A stretch of 64,000 bases of DNA from Accumulibacter sp. GTDB taxonomy: Bacteria > Pseudomonadota > Gammaproteobacteria > Burkholderiales > Rhodocyclaceae. Location: the NCBI RefSeq assembly GCF_029255285.1, contig NZ_JAPUVI010000107.1, positions 1-64,000 of the forward strand. The letters run 5' to 3'. The notes beneath the pieces were generated by a model. The model did no database searches. It worked only from the letters and a program-made list of their open reading frames with translations, and was not told the DNA's origin. This document shows, one piece after another, positions 18,027 through 27,640 of the stretch; position 1 is the stretch's first letter, and the number at the start of each line of letters is the position of its first letter. The position numbers were made by a program, and so were the translations under genes.

Positions 18027-18647
18027 TTATTGGCTATCCACTGCCGTCGACCGGCAGCCTTTCAGCCTGCCACGTTTTTCCAGATCATTCAACCAGGCAG
18101 CGAGTTGGCGGCCGAGTTGATCGCTGGCCAGGACCAGCGCATGGACTCCACCACGAGCGTCGGCGCTGTCCGCCGGCTGCTCGACAGCGAACCGTCGCTC
18201 GTCGACCCTCCGGCTCTGCGCCATGTCAAGCAAACTGGCCTGGCCCTGCAGCAAGCTGCGACTGCGCTGCGGCGTGTCGAAGACCTGCGAGAACTCCTGT
18301 AGTTCGAAGCGTATCAGGCAACTGACCGAGGATTGCCCACCGCCGCCAACCAAAGCCAGTTGCTGACGCAGCCGCTGGGCAAGCAACTGGGCGGGCGCTC
18401 CGGCCCAGCGACTGCCGGCATAGCCGTGCAGAAGCAGTGGGTTGTCGTAGAGCAGCCGATACTCGATCGCGGGCGAGTCGAACCAGCGTGGAGCCTTGAT
18501 CTCAAGGGCAAGAGTCGACCAGTGGCCGCCTTCCGTCAGGCGCTGCGCCGGCATTCCGAAGTCGTAGACCACGGGCGGAGGATATCGCGTGCCGCCGGCG
18601 CAGGCCCCGAGCAAGCATGCGGCAAGCAGCACCGAGCGTTCTATCAT
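18027..18647 (-). CDS. ABC-type transport auxiliary lipoprotein (Mla/Pqi-type)
   Basis: The 206-residue product begins with a lipoprotein signal peptide and lipobox LLGAC (cysteine at residue 16), so it is anchored to a membrane, probably the inner leaflet of the outer membrane. The rest resembles the auxiliary lipoprotein family (PqiC-like) found with MCE transporters: YDFGMPAQ near the start and a long C-terminal helical part. Its ATG overlaps the mlaD stop by 4 bases, so it is translationally coupled to the MCE operon. The detailed role is inferred from position. Confidence 0.85.
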   Translation of the reverse strand: MIERSVLLAACLLGACAGGTRYPPPVVYDFGMPAQRLTEGGHWSTLALEIKAPRWFDSPAIEYRLLYDNPLLLHGYAGSRWAGAPAQLLAQRLRQQLALVGGGGQSSVSCLIRFELQEFSQVFDTPQRSRSLLQGQASLLDMAQSRRVDERRFAVEQPADSADARGGVHALVLASDQLGRQLAAWLNDLEKRGRLKGCRSTAVDSQ

Positions 18648-19579
18648 CGTGCCTCCTCGCTGGCTGGGGCGACAAAACCGGCCTCTCCTGGCCCGGGCGG
18701 CGTCGGCGGCAAGCCGAAGAGGAAGCTCTGCGGCGACTTTTCGACGACCTGCAGCGCTTGCTCGAGTTGCCGCGAGCTGGTTGACAGTTCGCTTGCCAGC
18801 TCGTTGAGGCGGGGAGCAAGCGCCCCGATGCCACCGGGTGATGAGTCACCGATCAAGCGATCGAGCTTTTCGCTCACCGCCTGCAGGCGCAACAGCAGAT
18901 GACGCGCTTCGACGAGCGCCGGAGCGACCTCGCCTGCCGCCTGCTCGGCCCTGACCAAGGTCGTCTTGAGCCGGTGGACATTCTCCGCGCTCAGAAGCTG
19001 CCGCAACTGGCGCGTCGTCTCACTGGCGTTACCGGTGGTCGCTTCCAGATTGGCGAGAATACTCGTCAGGTGCTGCCGGTTCTCGCCGCTCAACAACTGA
19101 TTGGCGCTGGTCAGGAAATCCCGTGCCTGGCGCAGAGTCGCCGTGCCGGCATCGGTCAGTTCGGTAATCAGCGACGACTGCATCGCGATGCGTGGCGACT
19201 CGCCCTCGGCACTGTCGAGCGGTGTCGAGTCGCCACCACTGTCCTCGAGCAGAATGTGGGCAATCCCGGTGACTCCCTGGTAGCCAAGTTTCGCTGTCGT
19301 CCCACGAGTCACCGGTACGGCACGGTTGACGCTGATCCGGATCAGGATATCGCGGGCGTCACGCGGATTGAGCTCGATCGACTGCACCTTGCCGACCCGG
19401 ATTCCCCGGTAGCGCACTTGCCCCTGCAGACTGAGTCCGGTCACGTTCTGGCGCGTCACGACGGTGTACTCCTTGGTCGCTTCGTGTTTGCCTCCGAACC
19501 ACCAGATCGCGCCGAGCGTCGCCAGGCCGAGCAGGAGGGTGAAGAAACCGGCGATCAGGGCATGCGAACGATTCTCCAC
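18644..19579 (-). CDS. mlaD: MCE/MlaD-family phospholipid transport protein
   Basis: The 311-residue protein has one N-terminal membrane helix (about 8-29), an MCE domain (about 38-115, with GLSLQGQVRYRGIRVGKV) and a long helical tail to the C-terminus. MCE proteins form hexameric rings that shuttle lipids between inner and outer membranes. The helical tail is longer than in E. coli MlaD and may form a needle-like channel as in PqiB/YebT types. It lies between mlaF and the lipoprotein gene with gaps of 2 and -4 bases. Confidence 0.92.
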   Translation of the reverse strand: MENRSHALIAGFFTLLLGLATLGAIWWFGGKHEATKEYTVVTRQNVTGLSLQGQVRYRGIRVGKVQSIELNPRDARDILIRISVNRAVPVTRGTTAKLGYQGVTGIAHILLEDSGGDSTPLDSAEGESPRIAMQSSLITELTDAGTATLRQARDFLTSANQLLSGENRQHLTSILANLEATTGNASETTRQLRQLLSAENVHRLKTTLVRAEQAAGEVAPALVEARHLLLRLQAVSEKLDRLIGDSSPGGIGALAPRLNELASELSTSSRQLEQALQVVEKSPQSFLFGLPPTPPGPGEAGFVAPASEEAR

Positions 19580-19581
19580 GG

Positions 19582-20379
19582 CTAGCTCGCCCTCGGTCCG
19601 GCGGCGGCCATGTCGTGCCGGACGCCAAAAAAATTGTGGATGAAGGGATGGTCGACGGCCAATACCTCGTCCACCGTGCCACTGGCGACGATCCGATGAT
19701 CAGCCAGCACCGCGAGGCGAGTCGCCAGTCCCAGCAACGTTCCGAGATCGTGCGTCACCATGACGACCGTGAAGCCGAGTTCGTTTTGCAGCGCCTTGAG
19801 CAGGCGCACGAAGTTCTCGCTGCGATCGGGATCGAGACCCGCCGTCGGCTCGTCGAGAACGAGCAACTCGGGTTCCAGCGACAGCGCACGCGCCAGCGCG
19901 ACACGCTTGACCATGCCACCTGACAGCTCGGCCGGCATCAAGCGGCAGTGGCGAGGTTCGAGTTCGACCATGGCCAGTTTCAGCAGCACGAGATCGCGAA
20001 TCAAGGCTTCGTCGAACAGACGCAGCTCGCGCAGCGGAAAGGCGATGTTGTCGAACACCGAGAGCGCCGAAAACAGCGCCCCCTGCTGAAAGAGCATGCC
20101 GAAGCGGCGGCGCAGCAGGCGCCGTCGCTGCGGATCGCTGTCCAGCACGGTCTGGCCGAACAGCCTGACGCTTCCCTGACTCGGCGCCAGCAGGCCGACG
20201 ATCTCGCGTAGCAAAGTCGTCTTGCCGCTTCCCGACCCGCCGACAAGACCCAGCATCTGACCGGGCATGAGGTCGAGGTCGATGTCACGATGGATGACGA
20301 CGTCACCGAAACGCGTCGTCAAGCGGCGAATCTGGATCGCCGGAACGGCTGTCGGACGAGCCTCCACGGATTGGCTCAC
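19582..20379 (-). CDS. mlaF: ABC transporter ATP-binding protein MlaF
   Basis: A 265-residue ABC ATPase with Walker A GGSGSGKTT, signature LSGGMVKRVALARAL and Walker B LLVLDEPTAGLDP followed by the switch histidine VTHD. The C-terminal piece (HPFIHNFFGVR) is typical of MlaF partners of MlaE permeases. It powers lipid transport across the inner membrane. It overlaps mlaE by 4 bases and is followed 2 bases later by mlaD. Confidence 0.94.
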   Translation of the reverse strand: MSQSVEARPTAVPAIQIRRLTTRFGDVVIHRDIDLDLMPGQMLGLVGGSGSGKTTLLREIVGLLAPSQGSVRLFGQTVLDSDPQRRRLLRRRFGMLFQQGALFSALSVFDNIAFPLRELRLFDEALIRDLVLLKLAMVELEPRHCRLMPAELSGGMVKRVALARALSLEPELLVLDEPTAGLDPDRSENFVRLLKALQNELGFTVVMVTHDLGTLLGLATRLAVLADHRIVASGTVDEVLAVDHPFIHNFFGVRHDMAAAGPRAS

Positions 20380-21491
20380 AGCGGAATTCCGAAGCTGCGG
20401 GTGAGAATCGCGAAAACGGCGTCGACGAGGATAGCCACCGTGATCGACGTGACTACCGAACTGGTCGTATTCGCCGACAGGCTTTCGGTATTGGGCTTTA
20501 CGCGCAGGCCAAAGTGACAGGCGATGAGACCGATCAGCAGGCCGAAGACCAAACCCTTGCCGATGCCGATCCAGACGTTGGCCACCGGCACCACGCGCGG
20601 CAGCGTGTCGATGAAGAACCCGTAGGACAGGTCCATCTGCAGATTAGCCGAAACCATGCCGCCGATGATACCGGCCGCCGAGCACCAGATGACCAGCAAT
20701 GGCATCGTCACGGCCAGCGCGACGACCTTGGGCAGAACCAAGCGCAGGCTGCGCGACACGCCCATCGTCGCCAGCGCGTCGATCTCCTCGGTAACGCGCA
20801 TGACGCCAAGCTGGGCGGTCATGGCCGAACCAGAGCGCCCGGCGACCAGGACGGCGACCAGCACCGGCCCCAGTTCGCGCACGATGCTTATGCCGAGCAG
20901 ATTGACGATGAAGACGTCGGCACCAAAGTTTTTCAATTGCAGAGCCGACAGGTAGGAGAGAACGATGCCGATCAGAAAGCCGATCAACGCCGTCACCGGC
21001 AGCGCTTGTGCGCCGCTCTTGTAGAGGTTGGCCGAAAACTCGCGCCACGGTATGTCGCGTGGGTGCACCAGGAGATAGCCGAAATCGAGCACCATTTGTC
21101 CGATCAGGGCCACCATCCCGGCCAGATGATCCAGCGCGACGATTGCCAGCCGGCCCGGCACGAGCAGCCAGGCTAGACGCTCGGACGATCGGCCGGGCAG
21201 CTCGGCGACGATCGCCTCGACCCGCTCGAGAAGCAGGCGGTGCTCGGAACCCACCACCAGCGAGGCCGGCCAGCGCCGTCCCCAGTTTCGCCAGAGAACG
21301 ATCGCGCCAGCGCTGTCGAGACGCGAGATGGACTGCAGATCCCAGCCCGAACCGGTACCGGCCAGCTCGCGCAAGCGCCGCTCGAAGGGGGCGAGTGGTT
21401 GCGGCAAGGTCGCCAGCGTCCAGTCGCCGGCCAGCACGATGACCGGCAGGGAGTCCGTCCGCTGTACGGTCTCTAGGGTCGCCGCGGCCAT
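20376..21491 (-). CDS. mlaE: MlaE-family permease with N-terminal STAS (MlaB-like) domain
   Basis: The 371-residue protein fuses an N-terminal STAS domain (about 1-100, LQSISRLDSAGAIVLWRNWG) to an MlaE permease with about six membrane helices. Permease landmarks are VTALIGFLIGIVLSYLSA, REL GPVL with AGRSGSAMTAQLG, and MRVTEEIDALATMG. In E. coli MlaB is a separate STAS protein binding MlaF; here it is fused. ATG at 21491 is 7 bases after the ppx stop, so ppx and the mla genes are one transcription unit. Confidence 0.92.
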   Translation of the reverse strand: MAAATLETVQRTDSLPVIVLAGDWTLATLPQPLAPFERRLRELAGTGSGWDLQSISRLDSAGAIVLWRNWGRRWPASLVVGSEHRLLLERVEAIVAELPGRSSERLAWLLVPGRLAIVALDHLAGMVALIGQMVLDFGYLLVHPRDIPWREFSANLYKSGAQALPVTALIGFLIGIVLSYLSALQLKNFGADVFIVNLLGISIVRELGPVLVAVLVAGRSGSAMTAQLGVMRVTEEIDALATMGVSRSLRLVLPKVVALAVTMPLLVIWCSAAGIIGGMVSANLQMDLSYGFFIDTLPRVVPVANVWIGIGKGLVFGLLIGLIACHFGLRVKPNTESLSANTTSSVVTSITVAILVDAVFAILTRSFGIPL

Positions 21492-21498
21492 TCCAGAC

Positions 21499-23010
21499 TC
21501 ACTGCTCGGCCACCTCGCCGACAACCGGCCTGATCCGCAGCTTGATGCCAATCCGCCGCCAGAGCAGGGTTTCCTCCGTCAAGGCGGCGCCGGTCATCGG
21601 ATTGGCATGCAACCAGGGGGCCGGAATATCGAGCTGAAAGCCAACCGGCGACTGCTTGACCGACATCTCCGGCAGTTGATGGTCATCGCGCGCACGATGC
21701 AGCAGAACAGCCAGCCGCAGGCAGAACACCAGGCGCCAGTTCGGGTCGCCGGCCGGCATCGAAGCCAGTTTCTGCAACTTGCCGCGCTGACCAAGGACGA
21801 AGAGTGCCAGGCGCGCCTGGTCACGTTTCGAAAAGCCCGGCATGTCGGCGTGGCTCAGCAGGTAGGCACCATGCTTGTGAAACTCGCTGTGCGCCACCGA
21901 GACGCCGATTTCGTGCAGCGAAACGGCCCAGCGGAGAAAGTGAACGTCGTTCTCGTGTTCCGGCGAATCGAGCTTGATCATTTGCCCGAGCAGCGCCATG
22001 GCAGTCCGTTCGACGCGCACCACCTGGGCCGGATCGACCTGATAGCGGCGCTTGAAGTCGACGACGGTCTCGTCGCGCGTGTCGTGATGCTCGAAGCGTC
22101 CGAGCAGGTCGTAGAGAACACCCAGCGGCAGAGCACCGTCGGAATGTGTCATGTGCTCGATCGACAACTCGGAAAACACCGCGCTCATGATTGCGATGGC
22201 GCCCGGCAATATCGGCAGGCGTTCGCCGCGCATACCCTGGAGTTCGAGCGCTTCCGCCGACCCGCTACGGATCAGCATCTGACGCAGTTTCGCCAGACCC
22301 TCGCGAGTGATGCCGGTGACCCCATCGGGATTGAGACGGTTGACCTCGAGGATCTCAGCCAGCTCCTGAGCCGAACCCGACGACCCCACCGCCTCCTGCC
22401 AACCGAGGCGCTGGTAGTCGGTGACAATCCCTTCGATCTCGCGTGCAGCGGCCACTTCGGCGGCGTAGAAGCGCTTCTTGTCCACCCTGCCTTCGGGAAA
22501 GAAGCGTTGCCGATAGCTGATACAACCCATGAACAGCGACTCCATCAGCATGGGCTCGACGCCTTCGCCGATGATGAACTCGGTCGATCCGCCTCCGATG
22601 TCGACCACCAGCCGCCGATGCCCGGCAGCCGGCAGGGCTTTTGCTGCTCCGATATAGATCAAGCGCGCTTCCTCGCGCCCACCAATGATCTCGATCGGGA
22701 AACCGAGAGCCGCCTCGGCCTGCGGCAGAACGATGTGCGCGTTTCTCGCCACGCGCATCGCGTCGGTCGTTACGGCGCGCACGGTTTCCGGGGCGAAGCC
22801 CCGCAAGCGCTCGCCAAAACGGCGCAAAGCGTCGATCGCCCGCTGCTGCGAGGCATGATCGAGCAACTTCTCACGCGTCAGCCCAGAGCCCAGGCGAACC
22901 GTTTCTTTCAGCGTATCCAGCGGGTGAATCCGATCGCCAACGACTCGCCCGACCTGCAAGCGAAAGCTGTTGGAACCTAGGTCGACACCGGCAATCAATT
23001 CGTAGCTCAT
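21499..23010 (-). CDS. ppx: Exopolyphosphatase / Ppx-GppA phosphatase (copy 1)
   Basis: The 503-residue enzyme begins with the ASKHA phosphate-1 motif GVDLGSNSFRLQ and has the phosphate-2 motif VVDIGGGSTEFIIGEG. A C-terminal HD-like domain follows (from about residue 315; SLHEIGVSVAHSEFHKHGAY). It removes terminal phosphates from polyphosphate and may also act on pppGpp. It is the first gene of the operon leading into mlaE-F-D and diverges from ppk1 across 213 bases. A second copy of the family lies at 51979-53502. Which copy is the main polyphosphatase is not clear. Confidence 0.94.
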   Translation of the reverse strand: MSYELIAGVDLGSNSFRLQVGRVVGDRIHPLDTLKETVRLGSGLTREKLLDHASQQRAIDALRRFGERLRGFAPETVRAVTTDAMRVARNAHIVLPQAEAALGFPIEIIGGREEARLIYIGAAKALPAAGHRRLVVDIGGGSTEFIIGEGVEPMLMESLFMGCISYRQRFFPEGRVDKKRFYAAEVAAAREIEGIVTDYQRLGWQEAVGSSGSAQELAEILEVNRLNPDGVTGITREGLAKLRQMLIRSGSAEALELQGMRGERLPILPGAIAIMSAVFSELSIEHMTHSDGALPLGVLYDLLGRFEHHDTRDETVVDFKRRYQVDPAQVVRVERTAMALLGQMIKLDSPEHENDVHFLRWAVSLHEIGVSVAHSEFHKHGAYLLSHADMPGFSKRDQARLALFVLGQRGKLQKLASMPAGDPNWRLVFCLRLAVLLHRARDDHQLPEMSVKQSPVGFQLDIPAPWLHANPMTGAALTEETLLWRRIGIKLRIRPVVGEVAEQ

Positions 23011-23058
23011 GCCTGATCATTGTCCGCCTTGCGGCGCGAGGATGTTTCCAGACCGGCC

Positions 23059-23086
23059 ATTCTAGCACCGCCGGATGTGCTGTCAC
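23059..23086 (-). promoter_or_regulatory. Promoter of the ppx-mla operon
   Basis: On the minus strand GTGACA (23081-23086) is followed after 16 bases by TAGAAT (23059-23064), preceded by TGC to give an extended -10. The start point would fall about 42 bases before the ppx ATG. The same segment read on the plus strand contains CTGTCAC, a lone Pho half-site. Confidence 0.6.
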
Positions 23087-23223
23087 TGAGCGGCACCTGG
23101 CCGACCGCCCCCGGCCTGACAAGAAAAATGCCAAGGCAATCGACCGGCAAGCGACCGATGGTTGTAATATTCCCACCCTCGACGCACACCTCACCGATCC
23201 ATCCATCCCGACGGAACGAACCG

Positions 23224-25344
23224 ATGACCACCGACGCCCCAAGCACCGACACCGCCCCCCACCAGTCCCCCACCGCCTATCCGCCGGAGTACTTCCAGAA
23301 TCGCGAAATGAGTCTGCTCGCCTTCAATCGGCGCGTTCTCTGGCAGGCCAAGAACCCACGGACGCCACTCCTCGAACGTTTGCGCTTCCTGTGCATCGTG
23401 AGCAGCAATCTCGACGAGTTCTTCGAGATTCGCGAGGCCGGAATCAAGGAGCAGCTCAAACTGGGATCGGTGGCGATCACCACGGACGGCAAGACGGCGC
23501 GTGAGGTCTACCGCCTGGTAAGCGACGAGACTCATGCCATCGTCAAAGAACAGTACGCCCTCCTGAACGACGAGATTCTGCCGCTGCTGGCCGCCGAAGG
23601 CATCCGCTTCGTCAAGCGCAGCGAATGGAACACCGCCCAGCGCGAATGGATCAGCGGCTTCTTCTTCCGCGAAGTCATGCCAGTGATCACCCCGATCGGA
23701 CTCGACCCTTCGCACCCCTTCCCGCGCGTGCTCAACAAGAGCCTCAACTTCGCCGTCGAGCTCGAAGGCCGCGACGCCTTTGGTCGCAGTTCGGGGGCCG
23801 CCATCGTCCAGGCACCGCGTGTGCTGCCGCGGGTCATCCGGCTGCCACGCGAACTCGGTGAGTCCGAATACACCTTCGTCTTCCTGTCGTCGATCCTGCA
23901 TGAGTTCGTCCACGAACTGTTCGCCGGCATGAAGGTCCTCGGCTGCTACCAGTTCCGGGTGACGCGCAACAGCGACCTGTTCGTCGACGAGGAAGAAGTC
24001 AAGAACCTGCGCGCCAAGATTCAGGGTGAACTGCCGCAACGCCACTTCGGCGACGCTGTGCGGCTCGAAGTCGCCAATAGCTGCTCGGAAGCGATGACGC
24101 AGTTTCTGCTCGGACAGTTCAACCTCACCGAGAGCGATCTGTTCCGCGTCGCCGGACCGGTCAATCTGGTCCGTCTGATGCAGGTACCCGACTGGGTGGT
24201 GCGCAATGACCTCAAGTTCCCGCCGTTCACTCCGGGAACGCCGAAAGCGCTGCAAAAATGCCACAGCGTTTTCGACAGCATCCGTGGCGCCGACATCTTG
24301 CTGCACCACCCCTATCAGAGCTTCAATCCGGTGATCGAGTTGCTCGAACAGGCGGCAGTCGACCCACAGGTGGTGGCGATCAAGATGACTGTCTACCGCA
24401 CCGGCACCGACTCGGTGCTGATGCAATCGCTGCTGCGTGCGGCGCAGAACGGCAAGGAAGTGACGGTCGTCGTGGAACTGATGGCGCGTTTCGACGAGGA
24501 AGCCAACATCGGCTGGGCAACCAAGCTCGAGGAGGTCGGCGCACACGTTGTCTACGGGGTCGTGGGCTACAAGACGCATGCCAAGATGCTGATGATCGTC
24601 CGCCGGGAAGAAGGTAAGGCGGGCAGCAGCCTGCTGCGCCGCTACGTGCACCTGGGGACCGGCAACTATCATCCGAAGACGGCCCGCCTGTACTCCGATT
24701 TTGGTCTGCTGACCTGCAACGAAGAGATCGGTGCCGACACCAACGAAGTCTTCAAGCAACTTACCGGCCTCGGTCGAGCGCAAACGCTGACCCACCTCTG
24801 GCAGGCGCCTTTTACGCTGCAGCCTAACGTCGTTGCCGGCATTCGAGCCGAAGCCGACGCCGCACGCGCCGGCAAGCGGGCACGCATCATCGCCAAGATG
24901 AATTCGCTGCTCGAACCCGAGACGATCTGTGCGCTCTACGAAGCCTCGCAGGCCGGCGTGAAAATCGACCTCATCGTGCGCGGCGTCTGCGGTCTGCGCG
25001 CTGGCGTCAAGGGTTTGTCGGAAAACATCAGCGTGCGTTCGATCATCGGCCGACAGCTCGAACATCACCGGGTCTTCTATTTCTATGCCGGCGGCGAAGA
25101 AAAAGTCTACCTGTCGAGCGCCGACTGGATGGAACGTAACTTCTTCCGGCGCATCGAACTGGCGTTCCCGGTGCTCGACCGCAAACTCAAGCGCCGGGTC
25201 ATGACCGAAGGGCTGCAAATCTATCTGACCGATAACATGCTGGCCTGGGAACTCAACGCCGATGGCAGCTACCACCAGCGTCGTGGCTCACGCAGCAGTC
25301 CGCGCTCGTCACAAGCCGAGTTGATCGAACTCCTGCAAGCCTGA
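23224..25344 (+). CDS. ppk1: Polyphosphate kinase PPK1
   Basis: The 706-residue enzyme polymerises the gamma phosphate of ATP into polyphosphate. The N-terminal domain (YFQNREMSLLAFNRRVLWQA), the head domain and two phospholipase-D-like catalytic domains are all present. The histidines matching the E. coli phosphorylated and catalytic residues are seen at about His452 (KTHAKM), His476 (YVHLGTGNYH) and His614 (LEHHRV). ATG at 23224 is taken as the start since the upstream extension is unconserved; the ribosome site before it is weak. It diverges from ppx and converges with relA. Confidence 0.96.
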   Translation: MTTDAPSTDTAPHQSPTAYPPEYFQNREMSLLAFNRRVLWQAKNPRTPLLERLRFLCIVSSNLDEFFEIREAGIKEQLKLGSVAITTDGKTAREVYRLVSDETHAIVKEQYALLNDEILPLLAAEGIRFVKRSEWNTAQREWISGFFFREVMPVITPIGLDPSHPFPRVLNKSLNFAVELEGRDAFGRSSGAAIVQAPRVLPRVIRLPRELGESEYTFVFLSSILHEFVHELFAGMKVLGCYQFRVTRNSDLFVDEEEVKNLRAKIQGELPQRHFGDAVRLEVANSCSEAMTQFLLGQFNLTESDLFRVAGPVNLVRLMQVPDWVVRNDLKFPPFTPGTPKALQKCHSVFDSIRGADILLHHPYQSFNPVIELLEQAAVDPQVVAIKMTVYRTGTDSVLMQSLLRAAQNGKEVTVVVELMARFDEEANIGWATKLEEVGAHVVYGVVGYKTHAKMLMIVRREEGKAGSSLLRRYVHLGTGNYHPKTARLYSDFGLLTCNEEIGADTNEVFKQLTGLGRAQTLTHLWQAPFTLQPNVVAGIRAEADAARAGKRARIIAKMNSLLEPETICALYEASQAGVKIDLIVRGVCGLRAGVKGLSENISVRSIIGRQLEHHRVFYFYAGGEEKVYLSSADWMERNFFRRIELAFPVLDRKLKRRVMTEGLQIYLTDNMLAWELNADGSYHQRRGSRSSPRSSQAELIELLQA

Positions 25345-25353
25345 CACACCATC

Positions 25354-25380
25354 GGCGAGGCGGACGCCAATCCCCTCGCC
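25354..25380. terminator. Stem-loop between convergent ppk1 and relA
   Basis: GGCGAGG (25354-25360) pairs with CCTCGCC (25374-25380) across a 13-base loop, in the 64-base convergent gap. There is no T-run on either side, so it may be a weak or factor-assisted bidirectional terminator. Confidence 0.35.
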
Positions 25381-25408
25381 GTAGCGACGACCGGGAAGCT
25401 GAAGCGCG

Positions 25409-27634
25409 TCAGGCGCGGCGTGCGCCGACGACGCCCTCGACCTGATGCAGCAGGGCGAGCGTCCGGTTCAGTTGGGCCATGCTGCCGACCTCGGCGGTGA
25501 AGCTCATATGCGCGTTGCCTTGTCGCGACAGCGTGTTGACTGCGATGACATTGATTTTTTCGCGCGCCAGAACGTCCGATACATCGCGCAGCAGACCCTG
25601 ACGGTCGTAGGCATCGATCACGATGTCGGCGGCGAAGAAGCTGTCGGTCTTCACGCCCCAGGTCGTTTCGATCACCCGTTCAGGATGCATCGCACGCATG
25701 TTGGTGAAGTTGCTGCAATCGGATCGATGAACCGACACCCCTTTGCCACGAGTGACGAAACCGATGATCGGATCCGGCGGCACCGGCTTGCAACATCCCG
25801 CAAGCTGGGTCAGCAAACGACCGACGCCGACGATCAGGATACCCTTCTCGGCCACATCGCTGTCGCGCTGTCGGCGGACGGGCAACTCACCGACCATCCG
25901 CTCGTCGAGCGGCATCTCGCTGCCACGCGCCGCGACCTGCAACTGACGCATGTTCAGCTTGCCGCGCGCGACGGCAATGAACAGGTCGTCGCTGCCGGAA
26001 AAACCCAACCGAGAGGAAAGCTCGTCCAGATTCACTCCGGCCAGCCCCATCCGCTGCAACTCGCGGATGACCACCGCGCGCCCTTCGGCCAGCGTGTCCT
26101 CCAGCGCCAGGCTGGCGAACCACTGTCTGACCTTGGCCCGCGAACGATGCGTAAACAGATAGCCCAAAGCCGGGTTCAACCAGTCGCGCGATGGGCCGCC
26201 GTGCTTGGCGAGAACGATCTCGACGCGCTGCCCGGTCGCCAGTTGCGTATTGAGCGGCACCAGCGCTCCATCGACCTTGGCCCCGCGGCAGCGGTGACCG
26301 ATATCGGTATGCACGCGATAGGCAAAGTCGACCGGCGTCGCGCCGCGCGGCAGATCGACCACCCGGCCCTGCGGTGTCAGGATGTAGACGGTTTCATCGA
26401 AGGCCGCCTGCTTGTAGTGCTTGACCCAATCGGATGAATCGGCGACGTCGTCCCGCCAGCTCAGCAACTGGCGCAGCCAGGCAATCTTTTCGTCGTAACG
26501 GTCTTCGGGCGTCGCCCGGCTGCCTTCCTTGTAGCGCCAGTGCGCCGCGATCCCCAGTTCGGCGTGGCGGTGCATCTCGCGAGTCCGAATCTGCACCTCG
26601 ACCGCTCGTCCGTCGGCGCAATGGACAGCGGTATGCAACGAGCGATAGTCGTTACCCTTGGGATGCGAGATGTAGTCGTCGAACTCCTTGGCAATCGGCG
26701 ACCAGATGTGATGGACGATGCCGAGCGCGGTGTAACAGTCCTTCACCTGCTCGACGATGACGCGCAGCGCCCGCACATCGTATACCTCCGAGAACTCGAC
26801 GCCCTTCTTGCGCATCTTGTTCCAGATACTGTAGATGTGCTTGGGACGACCATAGACCTCGGCGTTACCGACGCCGGCAGCGGCCAGTTCGGCCTTCAGG
26901 AGTTCGATCGCCTCGGCGATGAACTGTTCGCGCTCGGTTCGCTTCTCGTCAAGATGGGCGGCGATCTCTCGGTAAACCTCCGGATGCAGGAAGCGGAAGG
27001 ACAGATCCTCGAGTTCCCACTTCAACTCCCAGACGCCGAGACGGTTGGCGAGCGGCGAATAAAGCTCAAGCGTTTCGCGCGCCACCGGGACGCGCAGATC
27101 GTCCGGCTCGTCGGCGAAGTGGCGCAGGGTCTGGGTGCGCGAAGCCAGCCGCAGGAGGACGACCCGGATGTCCTCGACCATGGCGAGCAGCATCTTGCGC
27201 AAGACCTCGATCTGCGACTTGAACTCCGGTGGGTTTTTCTGTCCGCTGTCGGCCGCCGGAGCGACAAAGCCACGCGTGATCGGCCGCAGCCGGTTGAGGC
27301 GCGAAATCCCGTCGACCAGGAGTGCGACGCCTGCGCCGAACTCCTTTTCGATGTGCGTCAGGCCGAGTTCCTGCAGGGCCGGAACGGCGAACAGCAAGGC
27401 CGCCAGCCGCGAGTCGGGGTCGAGCTTCAGGCCGGCGACGATCAGCGCCATCCCCAGGGCATGACCCCAAACCGTTTCGCCGCTGCCGAGCCGGCCGTCC
27501 TGATAGATCGATCGAGCCAGATCGGCCGCCCGCTGAATGCGATCGGCATCGGCAAGGGACAGGCCTTCGCCAAGCGTGCGCAAAGATTGTTCCAGGTCGC
27601 TCTGCGCGGCGAGCGAGTGAATGACGGAAACCAT
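25409..27634 (-). CDS. relA: (p)ppGpp synthetase RelA
   Basis: The 741-residue protein has the long RelA/SpoT order: N-terminal pseudo-hydrolase, synthetase, TGS (ILTPQGRVVDLPRGATPVDFAY), helical, zinc-finger-like and ACT domains. The hydrolase HD motif is lost (LLFAVPALQEL) and the synthetase domain carries the EFDD motif of RelA rather than the RxKD of bifunctional enzymes, so it is a synthesis-only enzyme activated by uncharged tRNA on ribosomes. ATG at 27634 is used; upstream in-frame starts lie across the predicted promoter. (p)ppGpp is a known Ppx inhibitor, which links it to the neighbouring ppx gene. Confidence 0.94.
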   Translation of the reverse strand: MVSVIHSLAAQSDLEQSLRTLGEGLSLADADRIQRAADLARSIYQDGRLGSGETVWGHALGMALIVAGLKLDPDSRLAALLFAVPALQELGLTHIEKEFGAGVALLVDGISRLNRLRPITRGFVAPAADSGQKNPPEFKSQIEVLRKMLLAMVEDIRVVLLRLASRTQTLRHFADEPDDLRVPVARETLELYSPLANRLGVWELKWELEDLSFRFLHPEVYREIAAHLDEKRTEREQFIAEAIELLKAELAAAGVGNAEVYGRPKHIYSIWNKMRKKGVEFSEVYDVRALRVIVEQVKDCYTALGIVHHIWSPIAKEFDDYISHPKGNDYRSLHTAVHCADGRAVEVQIRTREMHRHAELGIAAHWRYKEGSRATPEDRYDEKIAWLRQLLSWRDDVADSSDWVKHYKQAAFDETVYILTPQGRVVDLPRGATPVDFAYRVHTDIGHRCRGAKVDGALVPLNTQLATGQRVEIVLAKHGGPSRDWLNPALGYLFTHRSRAKVRQWFASLALEDTLAEGRAVVIRELQRMGLAGVNLDELSSRLGFSGSDDLFIAVARGKLNMRQLQVAARGSEMPLDERMVGELPVRRQRDSDVAEKGILIVGVGRLLTQLAGCCKPVPPDPIIGFVTRGKGVSVHRSDCSNFTNMRAMHPERVIETTWGVKTDSFFAADIVIDAYDRQGLLRDVSDVLAREKINVIAVNTLSRQGNAHMSFTAEVGSMAQLNRTLALLHQVEGVVGARRA

Positions 27635-27640
27635 TGAACG

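Noticed and set aside
21328..22980. A 550-codon plus-strand frame over ppx
   Set aside because: His- and Gln-rich antisense translation without motifs; ppx is complete on the other strand.
23060..23110. Pho box between ppx and ppk1
   Set aside because: Only one half-site (CTGTCAC) is present; the position 11 bases downstream does not match a second half-site, so PhoB control cannot be claimed.
23191..25275. A 694-codon open frame on the minus strand antisense to ppk1
   Set aside because: It has no recognisable domains and exists because high-GC codons keep the antisense frame open; PPK1 on the plus strand has all catalytic residues.
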